The notes under the pieces are model-generated. The model was not told the DNA's origin. It made no database searches and was given only the letters and a program-made list of their open reading frames with translations. Positions 13,828 to 19,312 of a stretch of DNA of 19,312 nucleotides are shown one piece after another (the first letter of the stretch is position 1; every line of letters begins with the position of its first letter). Source of the DNA: an uncultured bacterium (GTDB lineage: Bacteria > Cyanobacteriota > Vampirovibrionia > Gastranaerophilales > Gastranaerophilaceae); the NCBI GenBank assembly GCA_900549855.1, contig URPS01000041.1, forward strand, positions 1-19,312. Direction: 5' to 3'. The translations under genes and the position numbers were made by a program.

Positions 13828-15471
13828 TTATCTTTCCAAATACTGCTCCACCTTAATCCCACCCTTAAATATCAAGGTAATCTGTTCTTTTGAGTCGGCC
13901 ACTACACATTCGAGCAGTTGCCGGACGATTCGGTCATCATATTCCATCGGGCGGTTCTTTATGCCGTCCAGTATCGTGTAGATGTCGTCAAGCCGAGACT
14001 CTGCATTTTCTCTCTGTTGTTCAGCGGTGGCTATATTGTCAAGCTGCTGTTGCAGACGGCTTTTTTCATCCATAAGCCGTGTGGCGGTTTCATCGTCAAA
14101 GGCTTCCAATGTATCATCGGTTACACGGTCAAGCATTTTTTTGAATTCCGCGTCTATTTCCGCAATTCGTATTTGTATATCAAGACTGTTATCCTCGCAC
14201 CTCTCATTTTGTAATCCCATTCCTATATGCAGCTTCAGCATTTTAAGGCTCTCTGCGTTCATATCTGCGGTTTTCATAATCGCCGCCATTACAGCCCTTT
14301 GCAATATACTTTCTTCCAAAGTCGGTGAGTTGTGACAGTATTTCCTACCGAAGTCAAGTCGGTTTATACAGCGCCACACTATTTTCCTCTTGCCGCCCGC
14401 CGTCCATGTGCATCGGCGATAAGGTGTCTTGCATTCTCCGCATACAAGCAGGTCGGTCAGCGCATATTTGCTTGAATACTTCCCCTGCTCGGTCTTTGTA
14501 CCCTTTTGCTTGACCTTGCGCTTACCTGAGCGCCGTGCAAGTTCTTCCTGTACCTTGCCGAATGTAACGGCGTCTATAATAGCGGGGTGATTATTTTCCA
14601 CATAATATTTTGGGCGTTCACCGTTATTTACCATAACCTTTTTGGATATACAATCCCGTATATATGTTTTATTTATTACGGCATCACCTTTGTATTTTTC
14701 GTTTGAAAGAATGGACTGTATTGTAGACAGTTGCCATTTATCTTTTCCTGACGGGCTTGCGACCCCCTTTGATTCAAGCAGCTCGGCAATTCCGTTAAGA
14801 CTGTCGCCCACGAGAAAGCGGTCATATATAAGCCGAATAATATCGGCTTCTTCGGGTACGATTTCGGGCTTTCCGTCATCTCCCTTGCGGTAACCGAGAA
14901 AATTATTATACCGAAATATCACCTTACCTTCCTTTGCCGCCTGTGCTTTACCCCACTTTACATTCGCACTTATATTTTCGGATTCGCTTTGGGCTATACT
15001 GCCGTATATTGTTATGTAAAACTCCGCGCCGGGCTGATTGCTGTGTATTCCCTGTTCCTCGAAGTATACATCCACTCCGAGATCGTTAAGCAATCGGACA
15101 TATTTTAAGCAGTCAACGGTGTTTCTTGCAAACCTTGCAATGGATTTCGTTATTATCATATCGATTTTACCCTGTTTGCAGCGGCGTATCATACGGTTGA
15201 ACTCGTTACGGTTTTTAACGCTTGTACCGGAGATACCCTTATCCGCATATATACCCTCAAGCGTCCACCCGTTTTCGGCGTTGATTCGGTTGGCGTAATG
15301 CTCCACTTGGTTTTCATAGCTGTTCAACTGTTCTTCCTGCTTGGTAGATACCCGACAGTAGGCGGCTACACGCAGCAGTCGATAACCGCTTTTTACACTT
15401 TCCCTTACCGATATTGTCGGCTCAATTACATGAACCACTTTCGGCGGATTTATTACAGTCGCTTGTTCCAT
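13828..15471 (-). CDS. Large serine recombinase (third of three)
   Basis: A 547-aa large serine recombinase. The resolvase-type catalytic domain (about 33-175) has AAYCRVST with nucleophile Ser42, YADKGISGTS and KSIARFARNTVD with the catalytic arginines. The recombinase domain (about 190-300) includes GYRKGDDG and YKGDAVINKTY. A zinc-ribbon with paired cysteines (CGEC and a later CINR and CHN) and a C-terminal coiled coil (about 420-500) follow. All parts needed for site-specific integration or excision are present. AAAGGAG lies 7 nt before ATG 15471. The gene starts 50 nt inside the end of the middle recombinase gene, so the three are translated from one message. Confidence 0.95.
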   Translation of the reverse strand: MEQATVINPPKVVHVIEPTISVRESVKSGYRLLRVAAYCRVSTKQEEQLNSYENQVEHYANRINAENGWTLEGIYADKGISGTSVKNRNEFNRMIRRCKQGKIDMIITKSIARFARNTVDCLKYVRLLNDLGVDVYFEEQGIHSNQPGAEFYITIYGSIAQSESENISANVKWGKAQAAKEGKVIFRYNNFLGYRKGDDGKPEIVPEEADIIRLIYDRFLVGDSLNGIAELLESKGVASPSGKDKWQLSTIQSILSNEKYKGDAVINKTYIRDCISKKVMVNNGERPKYYVENNHPAIIDAVTFGKVQEELARRSGKRKVKQKGTKTEQGKYSSKYALTDLLVCGECKTPYRRCTWTAGGKRKIVWRCINRLDFGRKYCHNSPTLEESILQRAVMAAIMKTADMNAESLKMLKLHIGMGLQNERCEDNSLDIQIRIAEIDAEFKKMLDRVTDDTLEAFDDETATRLMDEKSRLQQQLDNIATAEQQRENAESRLDDIYTILDGIKNRPMEYDDRIVRQLLECVVADSKEQITLIFKGGIKVEQYLER

Positions 15472-16318
15472 TTTTCTGCTCCTTTCTTATTAGTTGTCCG
15501 TTTAACAGCACAACGCCTATTGCTTTATTCTTATGCATCCTTATTTCTCTTACAGTACGGTTGAATTTTTGCATCCAATCATCTGTAATGGGTCGTTCAA
15601 ATTCAAGCTGCAGCTTTTGGGTTGTGTATAAGTCATTATCAAGGCTACTGTACTTTTCGCTTACGCAGTTAAACATTTTATTACGAAGTACTTCCCTGTC
15701 GATTTCTACTGAATCGAACATTCGGTTTATCTCATTGTTAAGCCTGTTTACCTCATCACTCGGCAAAAACGGCTTTTTATCAAGTTTATCAATGCTTTCG
15801 GGTTTTACCGCTTCTAACAATTCACATAGTTCTTTCAGCTGGTCGTTATCCGCTATATCTATTACGGTGTTGCAATCCTTATTCTTACAGCTCCAACGCT
15901 GCTGACATTTACACCTGCCGTCATGCCTACGATGCATTGTGCTCCCGCAGTCGGGGCATTTGATCGGCACTGACAGTCTGAAAACACCATTTTTCCTATC
16001 TGTTTCCTTTTGGTTATTGCGTTCGCTTTTTAGGTTTTGAACGGCCTCATATATTTCTTTGGCTATTATCGGCGGATAGCTTTCTGTGCCGAGATACCGT
16101 TTGTCATCAAGAAGTCTTTTAAGTCTTCCTTTATTCCACGCGTCAACGCCAGCTGTGTACTCAACCCCGTCATTATTAAGCTGTTTTGCAATGCCCGAAA
16201 GCGATCCGCCATCGGTATACTCTTTATATATCTGCGCTAATATTTTGCTCTCCTGCGGTTGTAAGATAACCTTACCGTTTTCGCAGCAGTAGCCGTAAGG
16301 CAGAATCCTGTTTTTCAT
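15422..16318 (-). CDS. Serine-recombinase-like protein lacking the catalytic domain (middle of three)
   Basis: A 298-aa protein that begins directly at the recombinase domain (ILPYGYCCENGKVILQPQES, then GSLSGIAKQLNNDG and KRLLDDKRYLG). A zinc ribbon with CPDC and CKCQQRWSCKNKDC (about 120-148) and a helical C-terminus follow. No Ser-Arg catalytic domain is present, yet the gene has a proper ATG that overlaps the previous stop by 4 nt (ATGA) and an intact frame. It is therefore likely a deliberate accessory subunit, perhaps a DNA-targeting or directionality partner, rather than debris. Confidence 0.88.
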   Translation of the reverse strand: MKNRILPYGYCCENGKVILQPQESKILAQIYKEYTDGGSLSGIAKQLNNDGVEYTAGVDAWNKGRLKRLLDDKRYLGTESYPPIIAKEIYEAVQNLKSERNNQKETDRKNGVFRLSVPIKCPDCGSTMHRRHDGRCKCQQRWSCKNKDCNTVIDIADNDQLKELCELLEAVKPESIDKLDKKPFLPSDEVNRLNNEINRMFDSVEIDREVLRNKMFNCVSEKYSSLDNDLYTTQKLQLEFERPITDDWMQKFNRTVREIRMHKNKAIGVVLLNGQLIRKEQKNGTSDCNKSAESGSCN

Positions 16319-17871
16319 ACCGATTTACATCTCCCTTTTTCGTCTATTTGCTCGGTAAGCCTTATACCGCCTATAAGTTCGAATGTAAGCTGTGAATTGC
16401 TGTCTACGGTAATACTTTCTATGACCTGCCCGAATAGCCCGCTGTCAAGTTCGGTCGTCGGTTCATATTCTTCAAGTATTTCATTTAAGTCTTTAAGAGT
16501 ATCTATCAGCTCGTTATTTTCGTCTTCGAATAATTGCTTTCGGCGTTCAGTCCGTAACTCGGTAATTTTGTTGTTTATTTCTGCGGCTTGCATGGAATGT
16601 TCGGCAGCATTTAAAACGCCGCTTGTGTGCAATCTTGCAATAACTATGTTTCTTGCTCCCAAGTCGGATATTTCCTTATCTATTTGCCGTATGCGTTCCC
16701 TGCTTATATTTGTGCGGTTCTGCATAGTTTCCATTTGGCGTATAAGCGTACCGAGCAGTTCAGACCGATAGGATTTCAGCTTGAATATCATTTTATTAAA
16801 GGTTTCATATGCCGCTTCTTCCTTTACCCGACGGCTTTGGCAATCGGCAGTTCCCGTTGATCTGCCGGAGCAGATCCAATACGGAATATTCCTTGTTATC
16901 TGTCGGCGGAACGCAAATCCGCATTCGGGGCAGCGCAGCTTTCCCGTAAGCGGATATACCGTTCTTTTGCAGCCGTCTGTTTTCCGTGATTTCATAAGCT
17001 CCCGCACAGCTTCAAATGTTTCCCTGCTGACAATGGCAGGATTACTGTTTTCCACATAGTACTTAGGTTTCTGACCGTTATTGCTTTTTCTTTTGTACGG
17101 CAATATATCGGTGGTAAACCTCTTTTGCAATAGCGCGTCGCCTATATAGCGTTCATTTGTCAATGTATATCTAACCGTACCATAGCTCCATTTGCCGTGA
17201 CAATACCGCCGAGGCGCTCCGTCCTTATTTAATATTTCGGTAATGCTTTGAATACCGTAGCCTTGCAGGTACAGGTCAAATATTCGGCGTACAACCGCCG
17301 CCTCGCTCTCATTAACAGTCATCTGCCCATTTTTAAGGTCAAAACCGTATGCGGGGTAGGTACAGTTGAAATCTCCCGACTGCATTCGTTTTTGGTAGCT
17401 CCAACGCATATTCCCCGATATGTTCGCACTTTCCTGCTGTGCGGCCATACCGGGGAATGTTACAATCATTTCCATATTAAGTTTGTCTTTATCAATGCCC
17501 TGCTCCTCAAAATACACGCTTACGCCGAGATCCTTAAACAATCGCAGCAGCACGAGCAGTTCCTCGGTATTCCGCGCCAGTCTTGAAACCGATTTGACTA
17601 TAACACGGTCAATCTTGCCTTTCCTGCAATCGGTTATAAGGCGGTTAAGCTCATCCCGTTTTTTCATTTCTGTTCCCGTAATACCCTCGTCTGCGTAAAT
17701 ATCTGCAAGCTCATATTCGGGGTGGCTCTTTGCGTACTCGCTGTAATATCTTATTTGTGCTGCAAAGGAATGAAGCTGATCGGCAGAGTCGCTTGATACC
17801 CGACAATACGGAGCTAATCGCAGCCGTCCGTTTATCTGCTTTTTGACACTTGTAATTTCCGTAATGTTCAT
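16315..17871 (-). CDS. Large serine recombinase (first of three)
   Basis: A 517-aa large serine recombinase. The catalytic domain (about 17-160) has PYCRVSSDSADQ with Ser26, YADEGITGTEM and KSVSRLARNTEE. The recombinase domain (about 180-290) contains AYGFDLKNGQ and NERYIGDALLQK. A zinc ribbon with CPECGFAF and a later CSGRS/CQSRR region, then a coiled coil and a beta-rich end, follow. ATG 17871 is chosen, with AAAGGA about 8 nt upstream, over a non-family 30-residue upstream extension. It probably acts together with the two genes that follow in the same operon. Confidence 0.95.
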   Translation of the reverse strand: MNITEITSVKKQINGRLRLAPYCRVSSDSADQLHSFAAQIRYYSEYAKSHPEYELADIYADEGITGTEMKKRDELNRLITDCRKGKIDRVIVKSVSRLARNTEELLVLLRLFKDLGVSVYFEEQGIDKDKLNMEMIVTFPGMAAQQESANISGNMRWSYQKRMQSGDFNCTYPAYGFDLKNGQMTVNESEAAVVRRIFDLYLQGYGIQSITEILNKDGAPRRYCHGKWSYGTVRYTLTNERYIGDALLQKRFTTDILPYKRKSNNGQKPKYYVENSNPAIVSRETFEAVRELMKSRKTDGCKRTVYPLTGKLRCPECGFAFRRQITRNIPYWICSGRSTGTADCQSRRVKEEAAYETFNKMIFKLKSYRSELLGTLIRQMETMQNRTNISRERIRQIDKEISDLGARNIVIARLHTSGVLNAAEHSMQAAEINNKITELRTERRKQLFEDENNELIDTLKDLNEILEEYEPTTELDSGLFGQVIESITVDSNSQLTFELIGGIRLTEQIDEKGRCKSV

Positions 17872-17887
17872 ATTCCTTATCCTTTCC

Positions 17888-17924
17888 GCAAGTAAGCTCA
17901 CTTGCTGTTTTTGCCTTTCGGCAA
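17888..17924 (-). promoter_or_regulatory. Tandem hairpins in the leader of the first recombinase gene
   Basis: Within the 119-nt gap between the short ORF and the recombinase start, the minus strand carries TTGCC-GAAA-GGCAA (17924-17911), a perfect stem with a GNRA loop. It then carries GCAAGT/ACTTGC (17905-17888), ending just before the AAAGGA box. No clear promoter is seen in the gap. They may be translational control stems or, as DNA, recombinase/regulator sites. Confidence 0.4.
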
Positions 17925-17990
17925 CACAACAATACCACGAGAGTACGAATACTTCCAGCACAATTTTCCTGAAACTTTAAATTTAAGAAT

Positions 17991-18143
17991 TCAGACACAT
18001 ATTATCTCTGTGCCGTAATGCTCCGCGCTGATTTTAACTATTTTACCGTATTCGTCATCGGTTATTAAGTCCATTTTCAAAAGCATTCGCAGCAGGTTTA
18101 CGCTGTAAGCAAAAGAGGAATTGCCGATGTCTTTTTTATTCAT
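17991..18143 (-). CDS. Short ORF associated with the recombinase operon
   Basis: A 50-aa product, from ATG 18143 (MNKKDIGNSSFAYSVNLLRM, then LLKMDLITDDEYGKIV and HYGTEIICV). The LLxMDLITDDEYGKI core resembles the short SHOCT-like helical motif seen in small ORFs next to serine recombinases of clostridial elements; this link is from memory of such contexts, not a search. It is read here in frame with the disrupted LCP gene, so in the integrated state it may be made as the tail of a fusion. It lacks a clear ribosome binding site of its own, which in the excised circle would come from the other att end. Confidence 0.55.
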   Translation of the reverse strand: MNKKDIGNSSFAYSVNLLRMLLKMDLITDDEYGKIVKISAEHYGTEIICV

Positions 18144-18165
18144 ATTCGCAAGACTTACGTAGTAA
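18144..18165 (-). other. Probable right junction of the integrated element
   Basis: Leftward of this point the protein sequence leaves the LCP consensus right after IPRDYYV. Base composition also changes from extreme A+T to moderate GC, and recombinase-operon sequence begins. The exact crossover cannot be placed without the other junction or an empty site. Confidence 0.55.
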
Positions 18166-18944
18166 TCTCTTGGGATAGATGTTAATAAGATCTTCTTTGT
18201 ATTTGGATTAACAGTAACGATCATATTAACATCTGATCTAGATACTGTTGTAATACTTCCATATGTATCAATACCACTAATATATAAAATAAATGATTCT
18301 TTATTAATATTTTTATAAGAGTTCATATTATCATTTTTTTCGTTTAAAGTAATTGTATATATGATTTTATATGAGTTTTTAAATGTTTGTATTTCACTAT
18401 TTAATGCATCTATATATCCACTATTTAATATTATTGGAGTATCATTTTCTAAATCAGCAATAATACTACTTAATCCTACATATTCTTTTTCATTATAATT
18501 AATTTGTTTATTTAGTTTATTAAATAAATTTTTAGTATTATTATCTTTTATATAACCTATTGTTTTATTATTAAGATCACTAATTTTATTTATTTTACTG
18601 TTTTTCTTAACTATTATGTAGTAATTAACATTTGTAATTTTTTTCTTTGAAATATTTTCTAGTGTTTTGTTTGCTTTATTTATATAATTAGAACCAATAA
18701 TATATGATGTGTTTGTAAATAATATTAAGATTATACTAAGTATATAAAATACTATTTTTTTTCTTGTGATTAATAATATTATTAATATTAAAATTAGGAT
18801 AATAACTATATATATTATTGCTAAGTATTTATTTGGTAATATTCCTATGTTGTTTATACAATGCATAAAGTAAATACTTATTATAATAGATATCATAACT
18901 AGTATTAAACTAATTTTATTTTTCATTATTTCTTTGTTTTTCAT
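18166..18944 (-). pseudogene. LytR-CpsA-Psr (LCP) family gene, 3' part lost at the insertion
   Basis: The frame starts at ATG 18944 with an excellent AAAGGGGG box. It encodes three transmembrane segments (about residues 10-30, 38-60 and 65-88), an extracellular accessory region and the beginning of the LCP catalytic domain (FILYISGIDTYG, SRSDVNMIVTVNPNTKK, ILLTSIPRDYYV). LCP enzymes attach wall polymers to peptidoglycan. The normal continuation with DKLTHAG-type motifs is missing; the frame instead runs into the mobile element and ends at 17991 after 317 residues. The enzyme should be inactive. The gene is extremely A+T-rich compared with both neighbours. Confidence 0.85.
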
Positions 18945-18973
18945 TGATAATCCCCCTTTAAATAACGGCTTAT

Positions 18974-18982
18974 ATTATACCA
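18974..18982 (-). promoter_or_regulatory. Extended -10 promoter of the LCP gene
   Basis: Minus strand TGGTATAAT (18982-18974), with a poor -35. The start near 18967 gives a leader of about 22 nt to the ATG. After insertion this promoter could also transcribe the recombinase operon. Confidence 0.65.
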
Positions 18983-19003
18983 CTTTTTAGTTAAAAATTC
19001 TAT

Positions 19004-19032
19004 AAAAAAACTACAAATTTGTTAATTGTAGT
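19004..19032 (-). terminator. Terminator after mgsA
   Basis: Minus strand ACTACAA (19032-19026) pairs with TTGTAGT (19016-19010), followed by TTTTTT. It lies 25 nt after the mgsA stop. Confidence 0.75.
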
Positions 19033-19056
19033 TTATAGTTTAAAATTATTTTTCGT

Positions 19057-19312
19057 TTAATACAGTTTTCCGTGCGCACCTTTGGCCTGCGAACGCGGAT
19101 TGACAAGCTCACGCCAATCGAGCGAGCCTTGGTCAAGCGCCAGGATAAGTGCTTCGGCTGTGGCGATATTGGTGGCCACCGGCACATTATAGATATCGCA
19201 AAGGCGAAGCAGATTGTGTTCCGCTTCATTATATTGCGGCGCACCCAACGGATTGCGGAAATAGAGAAGCAGGTCGATCTCATTATACGATATGCGCGAA
19301 GAAAGCTGTTCG
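19057..19312 (-). CDS. mgsA: Methylglyoxal synthase, C-terminal part
   Basis: The visible 84 residues, entering from the right edge, read EQLSSRISYNEIDLLLYF, then RNPLGAPQYNEAEHNLLRLC and IYNVPVATNIATAEALIL. They match the conserved C-terminal half of MgsA (D-L-L-x-F-F/R-x-P-L, LLRL, NIPVATNxATA). MgsA converts dihydroxyacetone phosphate to methylglyoxal and phosphate in the cytoplasm. The catalytic N-terminal half lies outside the window. The stop is TAA 19059-19057. Codon use is clearly GC-richer than the next gene. It is chromosomal flank rather than part of the element. Confidence 0.85.
   Translation of the reverse strand, partial: EQLSSRISYNEIDLLLYFRNPLGAPQYNEAEHNLLRLCDIYNVPVATNIATAEALILALDQGSLDWRELVNPRSQAKGAHGKLY

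Noticed and set aside
15414..15905. Plus-strand 163-aa open frame
   Set aside because: It lies opposite a clear recombinase gene, has no ribosome binding site, and shows low-complexity Ser/Leu composition typical of an antisense shadow frame.
15422..16318. Middle recombinase gene as a decayed pseudogene
   Set aside because: The frame is intact, with its own ATG in a 4-nt overlap, complete zinc ribbon and no internal stops. A missing N-terminal domain alone does not show decay.
17961..17998. 30-residue N-terminal extension of the first recombinase
   Set aside because: It is cysteine/tryptophan-rich nonsense read through leader hairpins. The family-like start with an RBS is at 17871.

Overview
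The window looks like an accessory (mobile/defence) island in a gut-type low-GC Bacillota (Clostridia or a related Firmicute lineage). The basis is the A+T-rich composition, strong AAGGAG-type ribosome binding sites, consensus -35/-10 promoters, LytR-CpsA-Psr and MgsA chromosomal genes at the right edge, and a density of recombinases typical of clostridial integrative elements. Species cannot be read from the sequence. Composition is mosaic: the recombinase genes are moderate in GC, the truncated LCP gene is extremely A+T-rich, and the mgsA fragment is visibly GC-richer.

Layout. (a) 1-41: start of a tiny hydrophobic peptide on the minus strand, with its own promoter and a structured leader. 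(b) 178-917: a small serine resolvase on the plus strand, preceded by inverted and direct repeats. (c) 1007-7717, minus strand: the most interesting block. A promoter drives a structured RNA/leader with a 13-bp closing stem, a possible 15-bp pseudoknot and an intrinsic terminator. It is followed by a tight five-gene operon: a 69-aa acidic protein; a triple zinc-ribbon/Sel1-like/DEDDh 3'-5' exonuclease; a 1336-aa UvrD/Rep-type helicase whose C-terminus carries an RNxxxH (HEPN-like) motif and a PcrA-like Tudor-type end; a zinc-ribbon protein; and a zinc-ribbon/BspA-type leucine-rich-repeat protein. I know of no named system with exactly this composition. I regard it as a candidate nucleic-acid-targeting (perhaps anti-phage) system. 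(d) 7865-11528, plus strand: a compact integrative element with an XRE regulator, a strong promoter and terminated small RNA, two broken or atypical small ORFs, a 48-aa ORF coupled to a winged-helix replication/regulatory protein, an A+T-rich non-coding stretch, a 22-aa ORF, an excisionase-like protein and a tyrosine integrase with overlapping start. No conjugation genes are visible. (e) 11581-13591, minus strand: an OLD-family ATPase/TOPRIM nuclease with its own promoter and terminator. (f) 13828-18143, minus strand: three overlapping or abutting serine recombinase genes (large, catalytic-domain-less, large) preceded by a short associated ORF. (g) 18144-19312, minus strand: an LCP (LytR-CpsA-Psr) gene cut at its conserved catalytic region by the incoming element, preceded by the 3' end of mgsA.

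How it fits together. The LCP break at about 18,144-18,165 marks the right boundary of a large element mobilised by the three serine recombinases. Its other end lies outside the window, because no LCP C-terminal half is visible here. The helicase/exonuclease operon and the OLD nuclease would be cargo. The tyrosine-integrase element between them may be nested in, or an older part of, the island. All functional statements are by reading alone, without database searches.
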